The translations under genes were made by a program, and so were the position numbers. Under the pieces are notes generated by a model that saw nothing but the letters and a program-made list of their open reading frames with translations, searched no databases and was not told the origin of the DNA. Of a stretch of 44,521 nucleotides of DNA, positions 1-8,097 are shown piece after piece; the first letter of the stretch is position 1; each line of letters begins with the position of its first letter. This DNA is from JBBDYH01 sp040901795 (lineage in GTDB: Bacteria > Planctomycetota > Planctomycetia > Pirellulales > JALHPA01): NCBI GenBank assembly GCA_040901795.1, contig JBBDYH010000020.1:1-44521 (forward strand). The letters are read 5' to 3'.

Positions 1-2
1 AC

Positions 3-1661
3 AAGGTCACCTACCAGCACCACGGCGCCTGGTTCGCCGAGCACGGGTACGTCTGCTTCATCATCGATAGCCTGCAACTCGGCGAGATCGAGGGGATCCA
101 CCACGGCACGCACCGCTATGACATGTGGTGGTGGAACGCCGTCGGCTACACACCCGCGGGCGTTGAGGCCTGGAATTGCATCCGGGCGCTCGATTACCTG
201 GAAACGCGGCCCGAGGTCGATCGCGAGCGGATGGGCGCTACGGGCCGATCCGGCGGCGGGGCGTATTCGTGGTGGATCGCCGCCCTCGACGATCGCATCA
301 AAGCAGTCGCGCCGGTGGCCGGTATTACCGACCTGCGAAACCACGTCGTCGACGGCGTGGTGGAAGGCCATTGCGATTGCATGTTCATCACGAACAGCCA
401 TCGCTGGGACTACGCCAACGTCGCCGCGCTGGTCGCTCCCCGCTCGCTGTTGATCGCCAACAGCGACAGCGACGGCATCTTCCCGCTCGACGGTGTTCTG
501 CGGGTGTATGACAAGACGCGAAACATCTACAAGTTCTACAACGCCGCCGATAAGCTCGGCCTGCAGATCAGCCCCGGTCCCCACAAGGACACGCAAGAGC
601 TGCAAATGGCGGCGTTCAAGTTCTTTGACAGGCACTTGCGCAGCGAAGAGCGCGCGATTGACCGCGCTGCCACCAAGCAGTTCCAACCTGAGGAGCTGAA
701 GGTGTTTGAACAATTACCGGCCGATCAGCGAAACACGATCATCCACGAGACCTTTACGCGGCAATTCGAGCAGCCCCGCCCGCCGCAACTCGATCGGCAA
801 TGGAATTCCCTCCGATCGGAGCTGGACGATGCGTTACGGACCAGGGTCTTTTCGTATTGGCCGCAGCAGGCGATGACTACGAACGAACCGCCGCGCGTGA
901 CGTTCACACAGACCCACGAGGGCGTTCGGCTGACTGGGTACGAATTCAACGTCCACGACGGATTAACGCTGCCGCTGTTCCAAGTGGAGTTGGTTTCACG
1001 TCAGCCGCCGAAGAGCGTGGACGTGGAGTTGTCCGTCGTCGATGAGAGCGAGTGGCAGAACCTGTTAGCGGCGCTCGCCGGCAATATCGGGAAATCGATA
1101 GAGACGTACCAACTGCCGCCGGCCGATGAGTCGGCTTGGAAAAAACTCCGGGAGCGCCTCGAGCAGCGAGACTTGTTCTTTGTCGCCCCGCGGAACATCG
1201 GCCCCACGGCGACGAAACCGGCCGCCAAACCGCAGACGCAACTTCGCCGGCGCTACATGCTGCTGGGCGAGTCGCTCGAAGGCATGCAGGTTTGGGATGT
1301 GCTGCGCGCGATGCAAACGATCCGCACGATCGCACATCGCGCCGACAGCACGCTGCACGTCCGCGCCCGCGGCGACCTGGCCGCGGCGGCGCTCTATGCG
1401 TCGCTGCGTGAGTGGCGTTGGTCGCCGGCGAACCTCGAGCTTGTGTCGCCCCCGGCATCGCACCGCACGGGCGCTCCCTTCTTCCATGTGCTCCGCTACG
1501 TCGATATGCCTCAGGTGGTGGCCTTGGCTGCGGAGGAGGCGCCAGTGAAGCTCGTGGACGTGAAGGAAGAGGATTGGCGTTTTGCGATTGAGACCGCGCG
1601 AAACGTGAAATGGAAAGACCGCCTGACGATCGTCAACGAAGAAACGGCTGCAGCAGAGTAA
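3..1661 (+). CDS. Alpha/beta-hydrolase, acetyl-xylan-esterase-like (5' end outside window)
   Basis: The reading frame is open from base 3, so the gene begins upstream of the window; 552 codons are visible. The nucleophile elbow G-R-S-G-G is present (Ser codon at 249-251). It is followed by an Asp-containing loop, N-S-D-S-D-G (about 459-476), and a His in G-P-H-K-D (about 582), in the order of an alpha/beta-hydrolase triad. This supports an esterase or peptidase-like hydrolase of the acetyl-xylan-esterase/dienelactone-hydrolase type. The C-terminal half (from about base 700) is a mixed, non-catalytic extension that I do not recognise. Location in the cell cannot be judged because the N-terminus is missing. 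It converges on the exchanger gene to its right with a 31-nt gap. Confidence 0.85.
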   Translation, partial: KVTYQHHGAWFAEHGYVCFIIDSLQLGEIEGIHHGTHRYDMWWWNAVGYTPAGVEAWNCIRALDYLETRPEVDRERMGATGRSGGGAYSWWIAALDDRIKAVAPVAGITDLRNHVVDGVVEGHCDCMFITNSHRWDYANVAALVAPRSLLIANSDSDGIFPLDGVLRVYDKTRNIYKFYNAADKLGLQISPGPHKDTQELQMAAFKFFDRHLRSEERAIDRAATKQFQPEELKVFEQLPADQRNTIIHETFTRQFEQPRPPQLDRQWNSLRSELDDALRTRVFSYWPQQAMTTNEPPRVTFTQTHEGVRLTGYEFNVHDGLTLPLFQVELVSRQPPKSVDVELSVVDESEWQNLLAALAGNIGKSIETYQLPPADESAWKKLRERLEQRDLFFVAPRNIGPTATKPAAKPQTQLRRRYMLLGESLEGMQVWDVLRAMQTIRTIAHRADSTLHVRARGDLAAAALYASLREWRWSPANLELVSPPASHRTGAPFFHVLRYVDMPQVVALAAEEAPVKLVDVKEEDWRFAIETARNVKWKDRLTIVNEETAAAE

Positions 1662-1692
1662 GGATCGACGGCCAAACGACGGTAAGGGCATG

Positions 1693-2700
1693 CTATCGCA
1701 GATAGTACAACGCTCCCAGCACTGCCATGACCAGTACGATCACCAACGCGGCGTCCGGCTCAAGGAACCGGATCCTCTTTTCGACCTGGTAGAGCTGGCC
1801 CATGATCGCCACGCTGGTCACGACGACGGTCGCCAGAGCCGTGATGGCATGGTTCGGCGAGACGCTGGCCAAGACCGGGCTGGCATGCACCAGGTCGAGC
1901 GGAAACAAAAGCACCATGTTAAAGGCATTGCTCCCGAAGATATTTCCTACGGCTAGATCGAACGCTCCCATCCGCAACGCAGTGATGCACGCGACGAGTT
2001 CAGGCAGCGAAGTGCACAGTGCGACCAGCGTCGTCCCCACGAACGTCCCGCCCAGTCCGGAAAGCTCCGCCAGCTCATCGGCCGCCTCGGCCAGAAACGG
2101 CCCCGTGGCGACGATCACGGCTGCCGCCACCGCGAATCCCAAGCTCGCTTGCCAGAGTTTCAGTCCGCCGGCCGGTATCAACACCTCCTGCTCGGCGGCC
2201 TCCGAATGTTGGGCCGAGACGCGCTGGTCGTAGAAAATCAGGCGAATGCAGAAGGCGTAGGCCACGATGATCGCGATCGTGCCCAAGCCCACGGAGCCAA
2301 GCGCCGCGCCGGTCAACCGCGGCGCCAGGAGGATCGCCGTGGCCGCCAGCGCCGCCAACAAGATGCTGGCCGTGGCCGAAAGCGCGTGTGCTACGACGGC
2401 GTGAGAAAACATCCGCCCCCGCGATTTCCTCGACAGATCGAGAAACGCCAGGATCAAGAGGTTGAACAGGCTGCTGCCCATCAAGTCGCCCACCGCGAGG
2501 TCAGGGTTGCCCAGCCGCACTGCGCTAATATCGACCGTGAGCTCCGGCAGCGACGTCGCGCCGGCCAGCAGGATGCTGCCGACGAGCAGTCGCCCGAAAC
2601 CAGTCAGGTCGGCGATCGCATCGGCATAACGCGTGAGAAATGTCCCGGCAACGACAATCAATGCCGCCGCAACGAGAAACTGCAAGACGGCCTCGAGCAT
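1693..2700 (-). CDS. Na+/Ca2+ exchanger family (CaCA) membrane antiporter
   Basis: This is a 335-residue integral membrane protein with about ten hydrophobic segments and the two inverted alpha-repeats of the CaCA superfamily. The first repeat contains G-A-T-S-L-P-E-L followed by G-S-S-L-F-N; the second contains C-T-S-L-P-E-L followed by G-S-N-A-F-N-M. Both Glu residues expected to bind the cation are present. The family exchanges Na+ or H+ for Ca2+ across the inner membrane. A longer frame starts at 2742, but ATG at 2700 is preferred: it has AAGGA about 8 nt upstream and begins directly with the first membrane helix. A strong terminator (2723-2753) separates it from the upstream cytochrome gene, so it is probably transcribed alone. 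The exact ion is not readable from sequence. Confidence 0.9.
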   Translation of the reverse strand: MLEAVLQFLVAAALIVVAGTFLTRYADAIADLTGFGRLLVGSILLAGATSLPELTVDISAVRLGNPDLAVGDLMGSSLFNLLILAFLDLSRKSRGRMFSHAVVAHALSATASILLAALAATAILLAPRLTGAALGSVGLGTIAIIVAYAFCIRLIFYDQRVSAQHSEAAEQEVLIPAGGLKLWQASLGFAVAAAVIVATGPFLAEAADELAELSGLGGTFVGTTLVALCTSLPELVACITALRMGAFDLAVGNIFGSNAFNMVLLFPLDLVHASPVLASVSPNHAITALATVVVTSVAIMGQLYQVEKRIRFLEPDAALVIVLVMAVLGALYYLR

Positions 2701-2722
2701 GCGACATTTCCTTCGGGCAAAT

Positions 2723-2753
2723 AAAAAAGCCCAGGGAGGCATTCCCCCCGGGC
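2723..2753 (-). terminator. Rho-independent terminator downstream of the small cytochrome gene
   Basis: Read on the minus strand, 2753-2729 forms a 10-bp stem (two G-U pairs) with a 5-nt loop, followed by six T and then ATTT. It lies between the cytochrome gene (ends 2797) and the exchanger start (2700). A second small hairpin, GTGATC...GATCAC, is at 2763-2785. Confidence 0.85.
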
Positions 2754-2796
2754 CCGCGTGTAGTGATCCTTACGCAAAAGATCACAATGCCCGCGA

Positions 2797-3198
2797 TCAT
2801 TTAGGCATTTCCTTGAAGGCCTTGTGGCACGATGCACAATCCGACGCTTTCTTCAAGAGCGCCTTCGCATCCTTCTTTTCCTCGACCGCCGCGTTGGCCG
2901 CTTCGACCAGCGCCTTAGTCCGTTTCTTCCAAGCGGCTTCCTCTCCCTTGGGCGGCTTGTTCACTTCAAGCGCCTTGTACATTGCCACCAGTTCCTTCAG
3001 CTCTTCCTTAGTCGCTTCGCCCCTGTCGTACTTCTTCAAGATGGCGTCCTTGGGCCCATGCGCCTTCTTCATGACTTCCTTGATCGTGTACTTCGGCTTC
3101 TTCTTCTCATCGTCGTCTTTCTGTGCCGCCCCGGAGAACGTCCACGCCGTACCCACCGCAACGCCGAGCACCGCCATACTCAACAGCAATTTGCGCAT
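2797..3198 (-). CDS. Small exported cytochrome c (cytochrome c'-like)
   Basis: This is a 133-residue protein with a short cleavable signal peptide (MRKLLLSMAVLGVAVGTAW, Ala-rich end). It continues with a very charged, Lys-rich, mainly helical body and a single haem-attachment motif C-A-S-C-H near the C-terminus. A C-terminal CxxCH after a helical body is the arrangement of cytochrome c' (four-helix bundle), so a periplasmic electron-carrier or gas-binding role is likely; this is inference. The frame extends upstream to 3249, but ATG at 3198 has AGGAG about 9 nt upstream and begins with the signal peptide. It is followed by a terminator and appears monocistronic. Confidence 0.75.
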   Translation of the reverse strand: MRKLLLSMAVLGVAVGTAWTFSGAAQKDDDEKKKPKYTIKEVMKKAHGPKDAILKKYDRGEATKEELKELVAMYKALEVNKPPKGEEAAWKKRTKALVEAANAAVEEKKDAKALLKKASDCASCHKAFKEMPK

Positions 3199-3419
3199 CG
3201 AAGTGTCTCCTGTGTCAGACCAAAAAATGTCAACGTGGAAAACGTCCACCCACGCTCAGCCCAAAGGTTTTCCGCGGGCGACGGACAGCGGTCATTGTAG
3301 CGAGCGAAAAATCGGATTCCAGCAACTTTCCGCGGTAAATTGGAGACGCGGTGGCGACACACATCAAGGCCATCTAGAATCGCCTGCGAACGCTTACCGC
3401 AAACAGGCCCTGGCCACGA

Positions 3420-3803
3420 ATGAACTCACCCACTTCCGCCGCCTCAATTCGCCGGCTGGCCGCCGTGCAATCCGCGTATTTTCTGTTGACGGGGCTCTGG
3501 CCGCTCGTCCACTTGGAATCGTTTCTCGTGGTGACCGGGCCCAAGGCCGACATCTGGCTGGTCGAGACCGTAGGCGTGCTGGTGGCCGCAATCGGCGCCG
3601 GCCTGGGGCTTTCGGCGGTCCGCGGACGGGTGACTGCCGAAGTCATCATCGTCGCTCTCGCCAGCACCCTAGGTCTCGCGATCATCGACAGTATTTACGT
3701 GGCCCGCGGCCGGATCCATGCCATCTATCTTTTGGACGTCGCGGTCGAGGCGGTGCTGATTGCCGGTTGGGCGTACTGCATGTGGCGCGGGCGACGAACC
3801 TAG
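3420..3803 (+). CDS. Small four-helix membrane protein of unknown function
   Basis: This 127-residue protein has about four hydrophobic segments (residues near 15-35, 45-65, 75-95 and 100-120) joined by short loops, with an Arg-rich C-terminus. I recognise no family motif. Its coding character is supported by consistent third-position GC and a plausible membrane topology. It converges on the membrane-protein gene to its right with a 4-nt gap. A role cannot be assigned. Confidence 0.6.
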   Translation: MNSPTSAASIRRLAAVQSAYFLLTGLWPLVHLESFLVVTGPKADIWLVETVGVLVAAIGAGLGLSAVRGRVTAEVIIVALASTLGLAIIDSIYVARGRIHAIYLLDVAVEAVLIAGWAYCMWRGRRT

Positions 3804-3807
3804 AATG

Positions 3808-4731
3808 TCAGTCGGCGGCCCTCAACCGCTCGTCGATCCATTCCGCCGAAACGAACCGCCGCATTAGCGCGCGAAGCGATTGCCCGGCGGCGGTCTCGAG
3901 AAGGATACTCGAAGATTCGTATTCTGTGTGGTTGTCGGGCGGAGGGCTTTCGCCTCGCCAGACGAAGCCATCCCATTCCAACGTAAGCGGCCCATCGTGC
4001 ATTTCTGGCGAGGCGTTCACCCGCTCCATCACGCGCATGCTCCAGACGATTCCGTACCAGTCGCGAAAGTCGCGCCATACAAAGCTCCAGGGACGAAGCT
4101 CAACCACATCGCGCGCTGAGTCGGGCGTGTGTGAAGCACGCGCAGCCGCGCGGCGAGCGGTCCAAACCGAGCCGAGCAGAAAAACCATCGCCAGCCAAAT
4201 GGGCGGCCGCCACTCCGTGAGACCGCCAAAAGGCAAATGCGACCATAACAGCAGTATCTGTCCGACGGCTGAATGTGTGGTCGCCAGTCCAAAGCGCGTC
4301 GGTAAGTGATTTACCGCTCCCACCACGACCAGCACCATGAGAAACCACGACCGCACCGGGTCGATCGTCAAGGTCTCGCCGCGGCCGCGCATCCAGATTT
4401 CGAAAGCGGGCAACGCCAGAATGCCCCACAGAGTCAAGACAATGAACTGCCACGCGACGTTTTGCGGGCGTTTGCCTCCGAGGACCGCCATGATGGGGCA
4501 GAACACCAAAACTGCGGCGGCAAAGCGGAGTGTCGGGGCATGGGCGCCTGCGTTGGGTCCGGAAAGGGCCAAGGAGAGCTCAGCGCCGGTGATTCCGCCC
4601 ACGGCCAAAACGACCCAGCACCATGCGGCGCGCAACGTCGTTCCCCGGAGGCCGCGCCAGCCGGGCCGCAGAAACCACACGCACGCCATACCGAGGACTG
4701 CGGTTAGCCAAACCTGTGCGGGTTCTCCCAT
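3808..4731 (-). CDS. Membrane protein with soluble C-terminal region, unknown function
   Basis: The 307-residue protein has six or seven hydrophobic helices in the first 200 residues. A soluble tail follows with many Trp, Arg and Glu residues (E-L-R-P-W-S-F-V-W, then W-R-D-F-R-D-W). An open frame continues upstream to 5136. That upstream part is not protein-like: it runs through a palindromic intergenic repeat and has no hydrophobic pattern. ATG at 4731, just before the first helix, is therefore the better start, although no clear ribosome-binding site precedes it. I do not recognise the family. Confidence 0.55.
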   Translation of the reverse strand: MGEPAQVWLTAVLGMACVWFLRPGWRGLRGTTLRAAWCWVVLAVGGITGAELSLALSGPNAGAHAPTLRFAAAVLVFCPIMAVLGGKRPQNVAWQFIVLTLWGILALPAFEIWMRGRGETLTIDPVRSWFLMVLVVVGAVNHLPTRFGLATTHSAVGQILLLWSHLPFGGLTEWRPPIWLAMVFLLGSVWTARRAAARASHTPDSARDVVELRPWSFVWRDFRDWYGIVWSMRVMERVNASPEMHDGPLTLEWDGFVWRGESPPPDNHTEYESSSILLETAAGQSLRALMRRFVSAEWIDERLRAAD

Positions 4732-5178
4732 GAGCTGGCGGCTGGCTGAGAAGGTGGACTCGAATCGACGGCAACCTCTGACGGGTGGCCATCCTATCGC
4801 AACCTGCGTTTCCCGATAAGGGTCGTTCGGACCGTAGCGATAGCGCCGACTGTGCCAGGTGGGCAATGTAGAAAAAAGTAAACGTCTGCGGTTGCTTTGC
4901 GGCCACAGCGAGGCATGGTTCTGTACGAGCAGTTCAATCGCGACCGAAGCGCCGGCACGTCCGCCGCGGTAACCAACCCGCGCGTCATGTGGATCAGGTT
5001 TCCACCGTACTCCGGCTCCGTGTCCGGCGTATCGGCGCGATTGTAGTAGGCACACTCCGTGTGCCGTAGTGTAGTCCTCTGGCTCCGCGAGAGGAGCACC
5101 ATCACGCGGGAGCGTGATGGCTACACTGCCGCACACGGAGTGTGCGGTCTACATCAAGCCGCAAGCGGAGGAGGCATT
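4732..5178. other. Gene-free spacer of 447 nt with a composite palindrome
   Basis: The open frames here overlap one another and carry no recognisable protein. The right half (5049-5147) holds the four-hairpin element described separately. GGAGGAGG at 5167-5174 lies just upstream of the small gene at 5179. Nothing else stands out. Confidence 0.5.
5049..5147. repeat. Composite inverted repeat with four nested hairpins
   Basis: The two outer arms (5049-5075 and 5121-5147) are near-perfect reverse complements. Each arm is itself a palindrome: GGCACACTCCGTGTGCC at 5049-5065 and CCGCACACGGAGTGTGCGG at 5129-5147. Two more hairpins fill the middle: CCTCT...AGAGG at 5076-5094 and CATCACGC...GCGTGATG at 5100-5119. 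It looks like a non-coding REP- or MITE-like element. Confidence 0.8.
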
Positions 5179-5505
5179 ATGTACCGGACCATTGTTATTG
5201 CGACCGTCTTGGCGGTAGGGGCCCTTGAAGAGTCAACGGCGTCGCCAGCGATGGGCCGCGACGACTGCCGAATTGCCGCAGCGGAGGCCGGTCCAGCAAG
5301 GCGTGCGCTCCTCCGCCGTCGGGGTGCGCGGGCGAATCGCAATGGGCGAGGGGCGCAAAGTTTTCCGGCCGCTATGACCGAAGCTGCGAATGAAACGCCA
5401 CCCATCGCGGCAGTGTTAGAAGCAACGCCCCCGGCCGTGTCGCAGCTTCACCGGCAGGGGACCGAAGTCTGGCCGCAGGCGGCGGCGTTGTTTCCAGCGG
5501 AATGA
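5179..5505 (+). CDS. Possible small exported protein, hypothetical
   Basis: ATG at 5179 follows a strong ribosome-binding site (GGAGGAGG, 5167-5174). The first 15 residues (MYRTIVIATVLAVGA) look like a signal peptide or anchor. The remaining 90 residues are Ala-, Arg- and Glu-rich with no known domain. A bidirectional hairpin terminator lies 136 nt downstream. The composition is low-complexity and could come from non-coding GC-rich DNA, so this gene is uncertain. Confidence 0.35.
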   Translation: MYRTIVIATVLAVGALEESTASPAMGRDDCRIAAAEAGPARRALLRRRGARANRNGRGAQSFPAAMTEAANETPPIAAVLEATPPAVSQLHRQGTEVWPQAAALFPAE

Positions 5506-5641
5506 GCGCCCCCCACCTCTACGCTCGGCTCGATGCGGAGAATCGACTTCAGTCTTGCCTCCGCGTCGGACGATACGATTCCTACAAGTCAGTCGGAAGG
5601 ATGGGCCGGCGATCGCTAGCGTAGCCGGCACATTTCAGGAT

Positions 5642-5687
5642 AAAGATCATGGTAAGACGACGGATCGGCCTACCATGATCTTTTTTT
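5642..5687 (+). terminator. Strong hairpin terminator between convergent genes
   Basis: A perfect 13-bp stem (5642-5654 with 5671-5683) encloses a 16-nt loop and is followed on the plus strand by T up to 5687. On the minus strand the hairpin is followed only by TTTA, so it is strongest for plus-strand transcription but may stop the TPR gene as well. Confidence 0.85.
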
Positions 5688-5705
5688 GCGCGCAGGGGAC
5701 TCTGC

Positions 5706-7322
5706 CTACTTAGTTCCCTTCGATGACCTGGCCGGGGGGGAGCCGCTCTTGCTGGACTTGCTGTCCTTCTTCTCATCGTCGCCTGCGGCGGAGTCCAGTT
5801 TCTTACGAGTTTCCTCGAGCAGCTTAGCAGCGCTGGTGCGGTTGGCGAACGGCTGCGGTTGGGCGATCGCGTCCTCCAAGATCTGAATGGCGTCCGCGCC
5901 GCGACCCTGATCGGCAAGAATCTGGGCAACGTAATAGGCGCTATCGGGTGTCAAAGCCCTGGAGCGAATCACGTTTTCCAATACTTGACCGGCTTCCTTC
6001 TTGTGTCCGAGCTGGTAGAGCACCCAGCCGTAGGTGGAAACTGCTTCGGCGTTATTCTGGTTGGCGCGGGCGTTGATCTCCGCCAGCTCCAGGGCGCGCT
6101 TCTGGTCGCTCGCGTTCGTGCTTTCCACGAGCACAAGCGCCAACTGATTGCTCACGGGAAAGGCCGGCGATTGATTGTACGCCTCTTTGAGCAGCCGCTC
6201 CGCCACCGTACGATTGCCGCTGAAGCGGGCCACGATGGCGGCAATCAGCTTCGCCTCCAGCGATTCGGCGTCGTTCTTCATCGCGGCGTCCGCATACTGC
6301 TGCGCCGGCTTGAATTGGTTGGTCTGCAAGGCCCACATCGCCGCGGCGAGCAAAGTATTCAGACCAGGCTTGGTTTTCGGCTCCGTGGCCCGCCGGAACG
6401 ACTCGATCGCCTGCTGACGATAGCGGTTGGATTTGGCCTTATCGCCGGTATTCAACGCCTGTTGCGCTGCCTGTTCGAAGAGCTGCCCCATGGCGACGTC
6501 CGGATGGGGCATTCGGGGCTCGGCATCGATTGCGGCCGTGAACGCGCTATACGCCTCGCTCAAGGTCTTGAGATCGTCCGGTGCCGCCTGCTGGAAGATC
6601 ACGATTCCGAGCCGTTGGTAAGCCATGGCGTTTTTCGGATCGAGTTTGATCAACTGACGCAACAGGGTTTCGGCGGTCTTCCATTGCTGGCGGCTTTGGG
6701 CGACCGCAGCCAGACCCTGCAGTACGCGCTTTTCGAAATTCGCCTTCCGCATTGGATTCTCGTTGAACGATTTCACCAACTCGTCAGCATCGCGGTACAG
6801 CGCTTCGGCCGCGGTCACGTGGCCATCGTTCAACGAGCCGTCGGCGAACATCAAATACGCCTCCGGATCCTTGGGATGCTTCCGCACGGCTTGTTCCAGC
6901 TCCGCAAGAGCCAACTGTGGCTGCTTGTATACGATAAACAGCTTGGCGATCAGTATCTCCGCCGGGGGAAGCTGCCGGTGCGTGGTCCGCACCTCGATGA
7001 GCAGATCACGGGCTTCCTTCACGCGCCGATTGCCGAACCTGTTGATGGCCTCTTCCACCTGTTGGTATTGAGGCGAGTCAGCGTTTTCCACGGCATCGCC
7101 GATCAGCAGCTTAGCGTTCGGTTGCTGCGGTTGAGCTTCAGGCTCATCAGCGGCTTTAGCTCCATTGTCGGCGCCTTTCGCAGCCCCCTTGGTGGCGGGC
7201 TGTGCCGACGCCGGAACCGCTGTGGCCACTGTGATCGCAGCCACAAGGATTCCGCAAACAACAATCGATAGAGCGGAACGGACCGCGCGCCGTTGTGATA
7301 ACCAGAGACAATAAGTCATCAA
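5706..7322 (-). CDS. Exported TPR-repeat protein
   Basis: The 538-residue protein begins with a basic N-terminus and a hydrophobic segment ending in A-S-A-Q, a classical signal peptide (about residues 1-41). After an acidic/Ala-rich linker it consists of repeated helical pairs of tetratricopeptide type. Recognisable units are L-A-E-L-E-Q-A-V-R-K-H-P-K-D-P-E-A-Y, L-I-K-L-D-P-K-N-A-M-A-Y-Q-R-L-G and N-N-A-E-A-V-S-T-Y-G-W-V-L-Y-Q-L-G. Such repeats bind partner proteins; an envelope scaffold role is the reasonable inference. It ends in a Lys/Ser-rich tail. Two ATG codons open the frame (7322, 7319) behind a run of seven G. A candidate promoter (TTGTGC-N18-TACAAT) lies upstream at 7409-7438. Confidence 0.8.
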   Translation of the reverse strand: MMTYCLWLSQRRAVRSALSIVVCGILVAAITVATAVPASAQPATKGAAKGADNGAKAADEPEAQPQQPNAKLLIGDAVENADSPQYQQVEEAINRFGNRRVKEARDLLIEVRTTHRQLPPAEILIAKLFIVYKQPQLALAELEQAVRKHPKDPEAYLMFADGSLNDGHVTAAEALYRDADELVKSFNENPMRKANFEKRVLQGLAAVAQSRQQWKTAETLLRQLIKLDPKNAMAYQRLGIVIFQQAAPDDLKTLSEAYSAFTAAIDAEPRMPHPDVAMGQLFEQAAQQALNTGDKAKSNRYRQQAIESFRRATEPKTKPGLNTLLAAAMWALQTNQFKPAQQYADAAMKNDAESLEAKLIAAIVARFSGNRTVAERLLKEAYNQSPAFPVSNQLALVLVESTNASDQKRALELAEINARANQNNAEAVSTYGWVLYQLGHKKEAGQVLENVIRSRALTPDSAYYVAQILADQGRGADAIQILEDAIAQPQPFANRTSAAKLLEETRKKLDSAAGDDEKKDSKSSKSGSPPARSSKGTK

Positions 7323-7408
7323 AACCCCCCCACAGTTAATTCGACGATGATCGCAGAAAGCGTCAGCCAGTGCCGCGCCGCGTTGCCGATCGGCAGCAAG
7401 TCCTATCT

Positions 7409-7438
7409 ATTGTAATTGATGCCCCCCGGTTTGCACAA
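7409..7438 (-). promoter_or_regulatory. Candidate promoter for the TPR gene
   Basis: On the minus strand TTGTGC (7438-7433) and TACAAT (7414-7409) are separated by 18 nt, pointing at the TPR gene start at 7322. Recognition is by eye only. Confidence 0.4.
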
Positions 7439-7523
7439 AGGGCCTCAATTATTTCCGTGGCAACGATTTACCGCGATTTGCTGCGTGCGACTGCTCGCCG
7501 CGAGCAGTGCCACTCGATCCAAT

Positions 7524-7552
7524 TTGAGTCGTCCGCCGGCCTGCGGTATAGT
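7524..7552 (+). promoter_or_regulatory. Candidate sigma-70-type promoter for the small exported gene
   Basis: TTGAGT (7524-7529) and TATAGT (7547-7552) are separated by 17 nt. The predicted start site near 7559 gives a leader of about 42 nt before ATG 7601. Confidence 0.55.
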
Positions 7553-7600
7553 GGTCGCGGTTTGGATTCTGCCAACCCTGCCCCTTGCTTGGACCGTGCC

Positions 7601-7990
7601 ATGAGCCGAATTGCCGTTGCCATCCTCCTCGTAGTAACTTTTGGCCTGTCAGCCTTCTTTACGGTAGCCGCACAGCAAGCGGCCGATGCCCCGAAGGTTC
7701 GTCAGCAGGAAATCAAGAAAAAGGTCAATGGACGGCTGCCGGCCTACTATGGTCAACTTGTGGATGCTGGGCAGCGGCAACGGATCTATCAGATTCAAGC
7801 CACCTATAATCCGCAGATCGAGGCGCTGCGTACCGAGATCGATGCTCTAATGACGAAGCGCGATACCGAGATTCGCAACGTACTGTCGCCGGCCCAGCAA
7901 CAGCGGCTCGAGACGTTGGTCAACGGCGCAAAAGCCACGCGTGCGGCCAAGGCGGCCAAGAACAAGAAGGCGAACGAGAAGCAGAAATGA
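7601..7990 (+). CDS. Small exported helical protein, Spy/CpxP-like in pattern
   Basis: The 129-residue protein starts with a signal peptide (residues 1-24, ending V-A-A-Q). A charged helical body follows: Y-Q-I-Q-A-T-Y-N-P-Q-I-E-A-L, then L-S-P-A-Q-Q-Q-R-L-E-T-L. It ends in a Lys/Ala-rich tail. The L-S-P-A-Q-Q-Q-R-L-E stretch resembles the LTxxQ-type repeat of periplasmic chaperone-like proteins, but similarity is weak. The frame is open back to 7370; ATG 7601 is chosen because the signal peptide begins there and a promoter sits at 7524-7552. Its function is unknown. Confidence 0.65.
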   Translation: MSRIAVAILLVVTFGLSAFFTVAAQQAADAPKVRQQEIKKKVNGRLPAYYGQLVDAGQRQRIYQIQATYNPQIEALRTEIDALMTKRDTEIRNVLSPAQQQRLETLVNGAKATRAAKAAKNKKANEKQK

Positions 7991-7996
7991 GAATTC

Positions 7997-8097
7997 GTTG
8001 GAGTTCAAGCTTTAGCTTGTGCCGCAGCTCGCCACCGCGAGTCGCCGTGGCGACCTAAAGGCTGAACTCCAACTACTGAACCCTGACCCTGAACCCC
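7997..8097 (+). repeat. Inverted-repeat element plus heptamer tract abutting a start codon
   Basis: Positions 7997-8073 form an inverted repeat: the left end GTTGGAGTTC pairs with the right end GAACTCCAAC, and AAGCTTTAGCTTG is an internal palindrome. It is followed at 8076-8095 by CTGAACC, CTGACC, CTGAACC and then CC directly before TTG 8098. The same arrangement recurs upstream of gcvH (37622-37700, minus strand). A half copy is at 14581-14603. Confidence 0.85.

Noticed and set aside
946..1458. Long opposite-strand open frames inside the hydrolase and other genes
   Set aside because: High GC produces long shadow frames. Those here are Arg/Ala/Pro-rich, lack motifs and overlap well-supported genes.
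4732..5136. 135-residue N-terminal extension of the membrane protein gene at 3808-4731
   Set aside because: The extension reads through a palindromic repeat, has no hydrophobic or domain pattern, and a proper start (ATG 4731) sits at the first membrane helix.
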